Source of the DNA: Bradyrhizobium sp. BTAi1
GTDB taxonomy: Bacteria; Pseudomonadota; Alphaproteobacteria; Rhizobiales; Xanthobacteraceae
Length of the DNA stretch: 64,000 nt
Direction: 5' to 3'
NCBI RefSeq assembly: GCF_000015165.1
Contig: NC_009485.1
Location: 3,677,501-3,741,500, forward strand
Positions 7,632-17,200 of this stretch are shown piece by piece. Below the pieces are notes generated by a model. The model saw only the letters and a program-made list of their open reading frames with translations. It was not told where the DNA came from and searched no databases. Each line of letters starts with the position of its first letter. Positions within the stretch are counted from its first letter, which is position 1. Made by a program: the position numbers and the translations under genes.

Positions 7632-7898
7632 TCACCTCTGCTCGATCTCGGCCACGGCACCGCCGGTGCGCGTGGCCGGCGCGGCTGGACCAGGATTTTG
7701 AACGGTTGGAGGTTTCTGAAAGGTCATGACGTCGACGGCTGACAAAGCAGGCCGCGATGGCTGGCAGCCCGCCGTCAAGGTTACGATCGATCCCTGCCGG
7801 CAAGCCCGCTGATCGTCATCCTTGTTGATCGCCGTCCAGATCAGTCCAGCGACACCCAAACAGAGCAGGGGCAATCCACCTAAAATCACCCAACGCAC
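7632..7898 (-). CDS. Small single-span membrane protein, hypothetical
   Basis: An 88-residue frame with one hydrophobic segment at the N-terminus (VILGGLPLLCLGVAGLIW) followed by a polar, proline-rich tail with two cysteines (RACRQ and TAGCQ). The start is uncertain: the GTG at 7898 has AAGGA nine bases upstream, while a TTG at 7907 has GGGAG six bases upstream. The tail would lie outside or inside the membrane depending on orientation. It is upstream of the 51-residue gene on the same strand with a 114-base gap. No family is recognised, and coding status rests on the ribosome site and the membrane segment. Confidence 0.5.
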   Translation of the reverse strand: MRWVILGGLPLLCLGVAGLIWTAINKDDDQRACRQGSIVTLTAGCQPSRPALSAVDVMTFQKPPTVQNPGPAAPATRTGGAVAEIEQR

Positions 7899-8283
7899 GA
7901 TCGGCAATCCTTACTCCCTCAGCACTCCTGTGTGGGTGGCATGGTGCGCTGATCGCTGCCAGCAACTTCCGCTGGCGTCCTTAACTGAAGGGAACTATGT
8001 GGCGACTTGGCCACGTTCTTATAACTTTTAGTAGTATCGTTCTTCGGCTTTAGTCATATCGGTTGAATCGGGCGCGGGCTGGGCGGATTTGCGACGGTGA
8101 TGGTCGTTCACCCGGCGTGGCTTGCGCGCACAGACTGTCCAGCCCGCGAACGCAATACGCGTGTAAGACGAATCTGTCGGATATTTACGCTACACGTGTG
8201 TTTGTTGTCTGCAGCTATGCCGTGTATGGGTCTGCGTGTCGCGATGCTCCGCAGTCGCCTTTCGCAGCCAGCGGCTGCAGACG
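7899..8283. other. Intergenic, no gene recognised
   Basis: This stretch is less GC-rich around 8010-8060 than its surroundings. Short open frames here have neither good ribosome sites nor family resemblance. It may hold the promoter for the minus-strand small gene; the large GT41 gene ends here, so no promoter is needed for it. Confidence 0.5.
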
Positions 8284-10512
8284 CTAGCGCCTCTGCGCCC
8301 TTGCACAATGGTCGTGCCAGAACGTCCGATAGGCCTTCTCGACATGCGCGGTGTAGAGCGCGCTGTTGCCGGCGGCCGAATTCAAAACGATTGCGGGCAG
8401 GGCGGCGCGGAGCGCCGCAAGCTCGTCAGGACGGGAGCAGAAGTTCAGCGCGGTTGCGAGATAGCCTTCATCATCGTCGGCGACCCATTCGTCGAGGCCG
8501 ATCGCCGTGAGGATCGCGCCGCCGGCGCGTGCGGCAGGGCCGCTGCCGAGCTTGGCGACGACGGGCACGCCCATCTGCAGCGACTCCCAGGTCGAGATGC
8601 CGCCATTTTGCGGGAACGGATCGAGCGAGATGTCGATCTCGGCGAACATCGCAAGGTGCTCCAGGCGCGTCGTCTTTCCTGCACAAATGACCCGGTCCGC
8701 GGCAATGCCGTGAGCGACGAAGCGAGCAATTAATCCGTCGCGCAGCAGGGCATCGCCCATCGAATGGTTCTTGACGACGATCATCGAGCCGGGCGTTGCA
8801 GCCATCAGCTTCGACCAGAGTCTGAGCGTAGGCTCAGACAGCTTGTCGATGCGATTGAACGCGCCGAAGGTGACGTGGCCGTTCCGAAGCATGGGCAGCG
8901 GCGACGGCGGAATTGGCGGCGGCGGTTCGATCGTGATGAGCGACGGCAGGTCGTAGATCCTTTCGGCAAACAGATGCCGGACCGTGGCCGGGATCACCAC
9001 CGGATCGGCCAGCAGATAGTCCATGACGGGGAGGCCTGTCCCGGTGACGCTGCCGACGGCGGAGACCTGGATGGGGGCGGGCTTGCGCGCAAACATCGTG
9101 AGCCGGTGGCCGGCGGAATGTCCCGAGAGGTCGACGAGGATGTCGACCTTGTCGGCCTGGATCTGATCGGCGAGCCTGTCGTCGCTCCACAGCGAGGCAT
9201 CGACCCAGCGATCGACCAGCGAGCGGCATAGCTCGGTCTTGGCGTCCTTCATCGGCGAACAGGAATACGCCAGGATTTCGAACTTCGTGCGGTCGTGGTG
9301 CTGCAGGATCGGCAGGAAGGCGAGCGCCGCCGAATGGTCGCGGAAATCGGACGAGACGTACCCCACGACAAGCCGCCGGTCCGGGTCGAGATCTCGCTTG
9401 CCGAGCGAGCGGCGTTCCAATCGCGAGCCGATCGCCTCCCACCAGTATCGCCGGACTTCCTGGAGATGTTCCACCCCGATATCGGGCATGAAATCCAGCG
9501 CAAAGATCTTCTTGGTGATCGCGTCCTCATGGTTCGGTCGGATCGCGAGCGCGCGGTCGTAATGTTCGATGGCCGTGGCGATGTCGCCCTGCATCGCAGA
9601 GCAGACGCCGAGCAGAGTCCAGGCGATTTCCGAATTCGGGTTCTGTGCCAGCACCTTGTTGATGACGGAGATCGCCAAAGCGAGATTGCCATTGGCGAGG
9701 GTCACCGTGGCCTTGCCGCAAAGTGCGGCGTCCAGCAGCGGTTCGAGGGCGAGTGCGGCGTCGAACTCGGCTTCCGCCTCGGTGAACCTGCCCAGCTCTT
9801 GATACACCCGCCCGCGCTGGGCGATCACGGCGGCCGCGTTCGGATTGATCGCCAGCGCCGTATTCAGCGCTGCCAGCGCAGCGTCGAAATCGCGCAGGTA
9901 CATGCTGGCCACGCCCTTGCCGAACAGGGCCGTCAGCAACCGCGGCTGCAGCGAGAGCGCGCGATCGAAGCTCTCGGCGGCCTCACCGTTGCGGCTCGTG
10001 AACATCAGCGCCATGCCGCGATTGGCATGGGCCTCGCCATAATCGGGCTTTAGCGCAATGGCGCGGTCATGCGCCGATATCGCCTCCTCGAAACGGAACA
10101 GGTTCATCAGCGTATTGCCGAGATGGGTGAGCGCTGCCGGGAAGTTCGGCCTGAGGGCGATGGCGCGCTCGTATCGGGCGCGGGCCTCCTCGTAGCGGCC
10201 GAGCCGGAACAGCGCCAGGCCGAGATCCGACTGGGCTTCGGCCGACCGCGGATCGCTCTCGATTGCGCGCGTCAGGACGAGCACCGCCTCGTCGAAACGG
10301 CCGCTGTCGCGTTCGGACACGCCGAGCAGATGCAGGGCGCCGAAATGAGAGGGCAGGTCCTGCAGGATCTGCTGGCACAGCGCCTGAGCTTCCGCCTGTC
10401 GGCCTTCCCGATAGGCCTTGATGGCGGCCGGCAACAGCGCGTCCGCCTGCTTCTTGGCCCGTTTTTGGAGCCGTGCGTTCTGAAAGGCCCGCGCCCCGAC
10501 GCTGCTTTGCAA
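8284..10512 (-). CDS. TPR-repeat O-GlcNAc transferase-like glycosyltransferase (GT41)
   Basis: A 742-residue soluble protein. The first ~370 residues are tandem tetratricopeptide repeats (for example LALFRLGRYEEARARYERAI). The rest is the SPINDLY/OGT catalytic region, with SSDFRDHSAALAFLPILQHH, DLSGHSAGHRLTMFA, GTGLPVMDYLLADPVV, GAFNRIDKLSEPTLRLWSKL and FPQNGGISTWESLQMGVPVV, the last being the UDP-sugar binding segment. Such enzymes attach a sugar from a UDP donor to Ser/Thr of proteins. I place the start at a TTG (10512) because GGAGG lies seven bases before it and the product then begins LQSSVGARAFQN; an ATG-type extension to 10560 lacks a site. No flagellin, sialic acid or other glycan genes are near, so the target is unknown. 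Confidence 0.85.
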   Translation of the reverse strand: MQSSVGARAFQNARLQKRAKKQADALLPAAIKAYREGRQAEAQALCQQILQDLPSHFGALHLLGVSERDSGRFDEAVLVLTRAIESDPRSAEAQSDLGLALFRLGRYEEARARYERAIALRPNFPAALTHLGNTLMNLFRFEEAISAHDRAIALKPDYGEAHANRGMALMFTSRNGEAAESFDRALSLQPRLLTALFGKGVASMYLRDFDAALAALNTALAINPNAAAVIAQRGRVYQELGRFTEAEAEFDAALALEPLLDAALCGKATVTLANGNLALAISVINKVLAQNPNSEIAWTLLGVCSAMQGDIATAIEHYDRALAIRPNHEDAITKKIFALDFMPDIGVEHLQEVRRYWWEAIGSRLERRSLGKRDLDPDRRLVVGYVSSDFRDHSAALAFLPILQHHDRTKFEILAYSCSPMKDAKTELCRSLVDRWVDASLWSDDRLADQIQADKVDILVDLSGHSAGHRLTMFARKPAPIQVSAVGSVTGTGLPVMDYLLADPVVIPATVRHLFAERIYDLPSLITIEPPPPIPPSPLPMLRNGHVTFGAFNRIDKLSEPTLRLWSKLMAATPGSMIVVKNHSMGDALLRDGLIARFVAHGIAADRVICAGKTTRLEHLAMFAEIDISLDPFPQNGGISTWESLQMGVPVVAKLGSGPAARAGGAILTAIGLDEWVADDDEGYLATALNFCSRPDELAALRAALPAIVLNSAAGNSALYTAHVEKAYRTFWHDHCARAQRR

Positions 10513-10726
10513 GTGCCGTCCTCCACACACGCGATCCATTGCTCGCAATGGTTGTTCCATTCTTGCCGATTCGCAATGAGCAGACGTTAACGCGCGGACA
10601 CGCGCGCTGAACGGCGAATGCGCCAGCGAATAAGCGCGCGAAGGGACGTGCTCGCGCCCGCGTCCCGGATCGTTTCATGTATCGAGAAAGCTGCCGCTCT
10701 TCAGCCCGGGGCGGCCGACATCAAAC

Positions 10727-10800
10727 TGGCTGGGGAACCTGGATTCGAACCAAGACAAACAGAGTCAGAGTCTGTTGTGCTACCGTTACACCATTCCCCA
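10727..10800 (-). tRNA. tRNA-Gln (anticodon CTG)
   Basis: The minus strand gives acceptor TGGGGAA pairing with TTCCCCA, discriminator G and an encoded CCA, a D arm with GGTAGCAC, a TTCGAATC T loop, and the anticodon loop CTCTGAC with anticodon CTG. All arms of the cloverleaf pair. Length 74 nt with CCA. Confidence 0.95.
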
Positions 10801-11056
10801 ACGGAATGCCCAGGAGTTTCAAGCAGTTGCTGAACTGTCTGGCACCGTTCTGCGAGCCGACCGGCGAAGCATCGCGGCGGCAGCGACGCGTCCTTCTACC
10901 CGCATGTCTCAGGCTTTGGCAAGCCGCTGGATGACGGATTTCCAACGCGTTTGACCGCGCGCGGGCCGGTGTCTCCGCGGGGGCGGGGCAGGATGGCTTC
11001 TGCGGCGGCCACCTGTGCCCGTGGGGACGTTGGGCGCGCCGCGTGAAACACCGCGC

Positions 11057-11776
11057 TTATCGAGCGCTTGCGGTCCCGCGCGGCTTGTGCCAGCGGCGCC
11101 GGGGCGCGGCGGTCCCGGGGGCGCCCAGCAAAAGGAGCAGGCAGGCGCCGAGCCGCTCCGCGATCTCGTCGTCATCGATCGACAGCGGGCCCGGGTCGTT
11201 GAGGATGGCATTCACCAAGGTGCCGAGCACGACCTGAATGCCGAAGGCGACGGTCCGCCGCTCCTGGGCGGTCGCCGCGCGCCGGCCCGGGGCGCGCGCG
11301 CCATGCAGCAAGGGCAGCAGCACCATGGCGGCCCGCTCCGACAGCGCCTGCGCCAGCTCCTTGAAGCCGGTCCAGTTGTTGGCGCCGCTCTCGCTGCGCA
11401 TCAGGGCGGCGCGCAGCACGCCCTTGTGGCGGCGCATCCACACCACGATGCCGCGGACGAGCTGCAGGCATTGGTCATCCGCCCCGCCGGGCCCGGGAGG
11501 GGCCGGCGGCAGCTTCAGCAACTGCTCCCGTCCGTCGCGCAGGGTGAGCGCGAGCAGCGCGTTGAAATAGGCCTCCTTGCTGTCGAACCGGCTGTAGAAG
11601 GCGCCGACGGTGGCGCCGATCTGCACGCAAAGCTCGCTAATCGACAACTCCGCCAGGGTGCGGCTGCACAACAGCTCCGCGCCGGCCGCGAGCAGGGCCT
11701 GCGTTGTCTCACGGCTGCGCTGCTGCCGCGACGGCGTGACGCCGGGCAGCTCGATCTGGGCGGTGCGGCGGGGCAT
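11057..11776 (-). CDS. TetR-family transcriptional regulator
   Basis: A 239-residue regulator. The N-terminal helix-turn-helix is plain: AGAELLCSRTLAELSISELC followed by IGATVGAFYSRFDSKEAYF. The C-terminal part is a helical ligand domain without a recognisable specificity. The ATG at 11776 follows a GAGAGGGG site; the open frame upstream of it is not needed. It is divergent from the arylsulfatase gene with 154 bases between starts, and a near-perfect palindrome at 11805-11818 lies in that gap, so it probably controls itself and the sulfatase. The last ~25 residues are rich in Arg and Pro and look unstructured. Confidence 0.88.
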   Translation of the reverse strand: MPRRTAQIELPGVTPSRQQRSRETTQALLAAGAELLCSRTLAELSISELCVQIGATVGAFYSRFDSKEAYFNALLALTLRDGREQLLKLPPAPPGPGGADDQCLQLVRGIVVWMRRHKGVLRAALMRSESGANNWTGFKELAQALSERAAMVLLPLLHGARAPGRRAATAQERRTVAFGIQVVLGTLVNAILNDPGPLSIDDDEIAERLGACLLLLLGAPGTAAPRRRWHKPRGTASAR

Positions 11777-11804
11777 ACCCCTCTCTCCATCTGGAATAAA
11801 AATA

Positions 11805-11818
11805 ATAATCATGGTTAT
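11805..11818. promoter_or_regulatory. Palindrome in the TetR/arylsulfatase divergent promoter
   Basis: ATAATCATGGTTAT is a palindrome of the form ATAA-N-CATG-N-TTAT with only the two N positions unmatched, in an AT-rich island 29 bases upstream of the TetR start. Position and symmetry suit a TetR operator. Binding is inferred. Confidence 0.4.
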
Positions 11819-11930
11819 CATCTGAGGCAAGCGCGTCCGTGCCGCTCGGTGCGGGCGTTGCCGACCGATGAAAACCTGAAACACAGCCCGCGACGTGCTG
11901 CGGCCGGATGCGGGCGAGGGAGGACGTGGC

Positions 11931-14210
11931 ATGAGTGAGGCAGCATTCGCCGGCGCCATCGGCAGAACCGTCGCGAGCTCCAAACCCTGGTGGCCCGCGC
12001 CGCCGCGGCCGCCGGCGGGCGCGCCGAACATCCTTGTGGTGCTGTTCGACGATGTCGGATTCTCCGATTTCGGCTGCTACGGCTCGCCGATCCGCACCCC
12101 TGCGATCGACGCGCTGGCCGCGCAGGGGCTGCGTTATTCCGGCTTCCACACCACGGCGATGTGCTCAACGACGCGGGCGGCGCTCCTGACAGGCCGCAAT
12201 CATCATTCGGTCGGCGTCGGCTGTCTCGCCAATTTCGACTCTGGGTATCCTGGTTATCGCGGCAAGATCGCGCGCGAGGCGGGGACCATCGCCGAGATGC
12301 TGCGTGCGCATGCCTATCGCAACTACATGGTCGGCAAGTGGCATGTGACGCCGTTGACCGAGAGCGGCGCGACCGGGCCGTTCGACGGCTGGCCGCTCGG
12401 CCGTGGCTTCGACCGCTTCTACGGCTTCCTCGATGCCGAGACCGATCAATATGCGCCGGAGCTCGTGCTCGACAACACGCATATCTCGCCGCCCGGCAGC
12501 TTCGCCGACGGCTATCATCTGACCGCCGACCTCATCGACCAGGCCATCCGCTTCATCGCCGACCACACGGCCGATCGGCCTGACCTGCCGTGGCTGACCT
12601 GGCTCGCCCTCGGCGCCTGCCACGCGCCGCACCAGGCGCCGCGCGACATCATCGAGAGCTATGATGCGGTCTTCGCGCATGGCTGGGACGTCGAGCGCGC
12701 GCAACGCCTGGCGCGGCAGAAGGCGATGGGGCTGGTGCCGGAGACGACGGACCTGCCGCCGCGCAATGACGGCGTGAAGGCCTGGGAGACGCATTCGGAC
12801 GAGGAGCGGCGCGTCTTCACCCGGCTGCAATCGGCCTTCGCCGGCATGCTCGATCATGCCGACCAGCATCTGGCGCGGTTGCTGGCGTTCCTCGACAGGA
12901 CCGGCCAACGTGACAACACGCTGGTGATCGTGATGTCCGACAATGGCGCCAGCCAGGAGGGCGGACCGCTCGGCTTCGTCAACGCCATGGGACCGTTCAA
13001 CTTCAAGCCGGAGCCGATCGCCGAGAAACTCGCCCGCATCGACGACATCGGCGGCCCCGACACCCATTCGAATTTCCCGCATGGCTGGGCGATGGCGTCC
13101 AACACGCCGCTCCGGCGCTACAAGCAGAACACCCATGGCGGCGGCATCCGCGATCCCTTCATCCTGTCATGGCCGCAACGCATCGCCGCGCAGGGCGAAT
13201 TGCGCCACCAATTCGTCCATGCCAGCGACCTGGTGCCGACCCTGCTCGACCTGATCGGCATCGCGGCGCCGGCCACGATCGCAGGCGTGCCGCAGATGCC
13301 GCTGGAGGGCGTCAGCTTCGCGGCGTCGATCGCGGATGCGACGGCGCCATCGAAGCCGGTGCCGCAATATTTCGAGATGTTCGGGCATCGCGGCCTCTGG
13401 CACGACGGCTGGAAGGCGGTCGCCTTTCATCCCCCGGGCACGCCGTTCGACAACGACAAATGGGAGCTGTTTCATCTCGCCGAGGATTTCTCCGAGACGC
13501 ATGATCTCGCCGCCGCCGAGCCGGAGCGGCTCGCGGCGCTGGTCAAGCTGTGGTGGGAGCAGGCGGAGGCGCATCAGGTGCTGCCGCTCGATGACCGCTT
13601 CGGCCCGCGTTTCGCCGAGAACGCCGCACGCTTCCACGGCGCCCGCACGCGCTTCGTGTTTCACGCCGGCATGGGCCATGTGCCGACCGACGTCGCACCC
13701 GACGTGCGCAGCCGCGACTACCTGATCGAGGCCCATGTCGAGATCGGACCGGAGGGCGCCGAGGGCGTCCTGATCGCGCATGGCGATGCCACATCGGGCT
13801 ACAGCCTCTACGTCAAGGACGGCCATCTCGTGCACGATCTCAACATCGGTGGCCGGCACGAGATCGTCAGCTCGACTCGCGCGGTGCCGGCGGGAGCGCA
13901 TCGCCTCGGCCTGCGGGTCGAGCGTCTCCGGCGCGAGAGCGAGCCTGCCAAGGGCGCGCGCACCGGCTTCAGCCAATACACCTTGCTGATCGACGGCGAA
14001 GAGGTCGGCGCGCTGACGACGCAGCTCGCCTTTCACACGCTGATCTCATGGTCGGGACTCGACATCGGCCATGACCGCGGCAGCCCGGTGTCAGACTACA
14101 CGGCGCCGTTCGCGTTCACCGGCCGGCTGTCGCATGTGACCGTTACAATGCAGAACGAGCAGAGCCTGGATGGCGACAGTGTGGGGCGGGCCGAGATGGC
14201 GCGGCAATAA
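11931..14210 (+). CDS. Arylsulfatase (sulfatase family, formylglycine type)
   Basis: A 759-residue sulfatase that should hydrolyse sulfate esters. Metal ligands are seen in VVLFDDVGFSDFGCYGSP (Asp40-Asp41). The active-site motif is CSTTRAALLTGRNHHS with Cys78 as the residue converted to formylglycine; the third position is Thr where most have Pro or Ala. VGKWHVTPL, VIVMSDNGASQEGG and the RRYKQNTHGGG segment complete the site. Residues beyond ~560 form an extra beta-rich domain found in long members. No signal peptide is visible, so it is probably cytoplasmic. The ATG at 11931 follows GAGGGAGG. It is divergent from a TetR regulator. Confidence 0.9.
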   Translation: MSEAAFAGAIGRTVASSKPWWPAPPRPPAGAPNILVVLFDDVGFSDFGCYGSPIRTPAIDALAAQGLRYSGFHTTAMCSTTRAALLTGRNHHSVGVGCLANFDSGYPGYRGKIAREAGTIAEMLRAHAYRNYMVGKWHVTPLTESGATGPFDGWPLGRGFDRFYGFLDAETDQYAPELVLDNTHISPPGSFADGYHLTADLIDQAIRFIADHTADRPDLPWLTWLALGACHAPHQAPRDIIESYDAVFAHGWDVERAQRLARQKAMGLVPETTDLPPRNDGVKAWETHSDEERRVFTRLQSAFAGMLDHADQHLARLLAFLDRTGQRDNTLVIVMSDNGASQEGGPLGFVNAMGPFNFKPEPIAEKLARIDDIGGPDTHSNFPHGWAMASNTPLRRYKQNTHGGGIRDPFILSWPQRIAAQGELRHQFVHASDLVPTLLDLIGIAAPATIAGVPQMPLEGVSFAASIADATAPSKPVPQYFEMFGHRGLWHDGWKAVAFHPPGTPFDNDKWELFHLAEDFSETHDLAAAEPERLAALVKLWWEQAEAHQVLPLDDRFGPRFAENAARFHGARTRFVFHAGMGHVPTDVAPDVRSRDYLIEAHVEIGPEGAEGVLIAHGDATSGYSLYVKDGHLVHDLNIGGRHEIVSSTRAVPAGAHRLGLRVERLRRESEPAKGARTGFSQYTLLIDGEEVGALTTQLAFHTLISWSGLDIGHDRGSPVSDYTAPFAFTGRLSHVTVTMQNEQSLDGDSVGRAEMARQ

Positions 14211-14222
14211 GCCCTGGACCGG

Positions 14223-14244
14223 AGCGGCGGATTATTCCGCCGCT
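14223..14244. terminator. Hairpin between convergent arylsulfatase and RND permease genes
   Basis: AGCGGCGGA-TTAT-TCCGCCGCT is a perfect nine-pair stem with a four-base loop spanning the stop of the RND permease gene. It lacks a T run on either side, so it may act as a weak bidirectional terminator or an mRNA-stabilising end. Confidence 0.4.
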
Positions 14245-17200
14245 TCCTTGACCGGGCCGGCCGCCGCAGCATCCGGCTCGTGGTCGATATGCGTGCGGCC
14301 CCAGCGGGCGAAGGCGTTGTTGACCTTGTCGAGATACAGATAGACGACCGGCGTCGTGAACAGGGTCAGCATCTGGCTGACGATCAGGCCGCCGACCATG
14401 GCATAGCCGAGCGGTTGGCGGATCTCCGAGCCGGTGCCGTTGCCGAGCATCAAGGGCACGCCGCCGAGCAGCGCGGCCATCGTCGTCATCATGATCGGGC
14501 GGAAGCGGAGCAGGGCGGCCTGGCGGATCGACTGCTCCGGTGGCAGATGCTGGTCGCGCTCGGCGGCGATGGCGAAGTCGACCATCATGATGCCGTTCTT
14601 CTTCACGATGCCAATCAGCAGAATGACGCCGATCAGGGCGATCAGGCTGAAATCGTAGCCGAACGCCATCAGGATCGCGAGCGCGCCGACGCCGGCCGAG
14701 GGCAGGGTCGACAGGATCGTGATCGGATGGATGTAGCTCTCGTAGAGGATGCCGAGGATCAGATAGACGACAACGAGCGCTGCAAGGATCAGCAGCGGCA
14801 CGGTCGACAGCGACTGCTGGAAGGCCTGCGCGGTGCCCTGGAAGCTCGAGTTCAGTGTCGAGGGCGCGCCGAGCTCGACCATCGCGCGCTGCACCGCGTC
14901 CGTTGCCTGGCCGAGCGCCACGCCCTGGGCGAGATTGAAGCTGATCGTGATCGACGGGAACTGGCCCTGATGGCTGATCGACAGCGGCCTCACCGGCGCG
15001 GTGGTCCAGCTGGCGAAGGTCGAGAGCGGCACCTGGTCGCCGGTGGTCGGCGATTTCACATACAGCTTGTTCAGAGTGTCGAGACTGCCCTGCAGCTCCG
15101 GCAGGATCTCCAGGATCACGCGGTAGGAGTTGAGCTGGGTGAAGTACTGCGCCACCTGACGCTGCCCGAACGCATCATAGAGCGTATCGTCGATCAGCTG
15201 CGGCGTGATGCCGTAGCGTGAGGCGGTGTCGCGGTTGATCGCGAGCTGCACGGTGGTGCCGTCGGCCTGCTGGTCGGTGGCGACGTCGCGCAGTTGCGGC
15301 AGCGAGCGCATCTTCTCCAGGATCTTCGGCGCCCATTCGTTGAGCTCAGCGAGGTTCGGGTCCTGCAAGGTGAACTCGAATTGGGTCCGGGACGGCCGGC
15401 CGCCGAGCCGGATGTCCTGTGCCGCCTGCATATAGAGCCGCGCGCCCTCGACCTTCTCGAGCTGCGGCCGGAGGCGGGCGATGATCTGCTGTGCCGTCGC
15501 GTCGCGCTCCTCACGCGGCTTCAGGGTGATGAACATGTTGCCGTTGTTGCCGGCGCGGCCGGAGCCGCCAATGTTCATCGCGAGGCTGGCGACGTCATGA
15601 TCGGCCATCACGATCTTGGCGAGCGCCTCCTGGCGCGACTGCATCGCCTTGAACGAGATGTCCTGCGAGGCTTCCGAGGTCGCGGTGATCAGGCCGACGT
15701 CCTGCTGCGGGAAGAAGCCCTTCGGGATCAGGATGAACAGATAGACCGAGAGCCCGAGCGTGGCGAAGAACACCATCAAGGTCGCAAAGCGCCAGCGCAG
15801 TGCCAGGTCGAGGCCCTTCTCATAGGCGCGCAGCATCGCGTCGAACGCGGCCTCGCTCCATTGATAGAACTTGCCGTGCTGCGCGGCGTGCTCGTTGCGC
15901 AGGAAGCGCGAGGCCATCATCGGCGTGAGCGTCAGCGACACGAACATCGAGACGAAGATGGTCATGGCCAGCACGACCGCGAATTCACGGAACAGGCGGC
16001 CGATGATGCCGCCCATCAGCAAAAGCGGGATCAGCACCGCTACCAGCGAGATCGAGATCGAGACAATGGTGAAGCCGATCTCCTTGGCGCCCTTGTAGGC
16101 GGCCGCCATCGGCGTCTCGCCCTCCTCCACATAGCGCGAGATGTTCTCGAGCATCACGATGGCGTCGTCGACCACGAAGCCGACGGCAATGGTCAGCGCC
16201 ATCAGCGAGAGATTGTCCAGCGTATAGCCGACGCCCCACATCATGGCGCAGGCGCCGAGCAGCGCCAGCGGCACCGTGATGGTCGGGATCACGGTGGCCC
16301 AGAAGCTGCGCAGGAAGATGAAGATCACCATCACGACCAGGAAAATGGTCAGGATCAAGGTGAACTGGACGTCCTCGACCGCGGCGCGGATCGTGGTGGT
16401 GCGGTCGGAGATGACATCGATCTTGATCGCCGGCGGGATTGCCGCGACCAGCCGCGGCAGCAGCCCCTTGATGCGGTCGACGGTCTCGATGACGTTCGCG
16501 CCGGGTTGCTTGAAGATCACCAGGAACACGCCGCGCTGGCCGTTGGCCCAGGCCGCCTGCTTGGCATCCTCGGCCGCGGACACCGCCTGTCCGATGTCGC
16601 GGATCCGCAGCGGGCCGCCATTGCGGTAGGCGATGATGACGTCGTTCCAGTCCTTCGAGTCGGTCAGCTGGTCGTTGGCGTAGATGGTGTAGGCGCGCCG
16701 CTCTCCATCGATATTGCCCTTGGGGGCGTCGACCGTGGTGATCGCGATCTGGCTGCGCACGTCCTCGAGCGACAGGCCCTTGGCGACCAGCTTGGCCGGG
16801 TCGATCTGGATGCGGATCGAGGGCTTCTGCTGACCGCCGATGATGACCTGGGCGACGCCCGAAATCTGGCTGATCTGCTGGGCGAGGCCGGCGTCGACCG
16901 CGTCGCTGACGGTGGTCAGCGGCAGCGTCTCCGAGGTCGCCGACAAGAGCAGGATCGGGGAATCAGCCGGATTGACCTTGCGATAGGTCGGTGGCGACGG
17001 CAGGTTCTTCGGCAACTGGCCTGAGGCGGCGTTGATCGCGCCCTGGACGTCGTTGGCGGCGCCGTCGATGTTGCGGTTGAGGTCGAACTGGATCGTGATC
17101 GCAGCGGTGCCCAGGTAGCTGGTCGAGGTCATCTGGGCGATGCCGGGGATCTGGGCGAACTGCCGCTCCAGCGGCTGGGCGACCGAGGTCGCCATGGTCT

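Noticed and set aside
7899-8283. Short frames near 8063-8308 on both strands
   Set aside because: No ribosome site, no family resemblance, and Arg/Cys-rich translations.
10727-10800. Possible integration site (genomic island) at tRNA-Gln
   Set aside because: No integrase, no second copy of the tRNA 3' end and no change of composition was seen on either side.
11777-12031. N-terminal extension of the TetR gene across the divergent promoter and into the sulfatase gene
   Set aside because: The helix-turn-helix lies after the ATG at 11776, and the extension would overlap the sulfatase start and the likely operator.
15294-17024. A 576-codon plus-strand frame opposite the RND permease
   Set aside because: Low-complexity Arg/His/Asp-rich translation opposite a conserved transporter.
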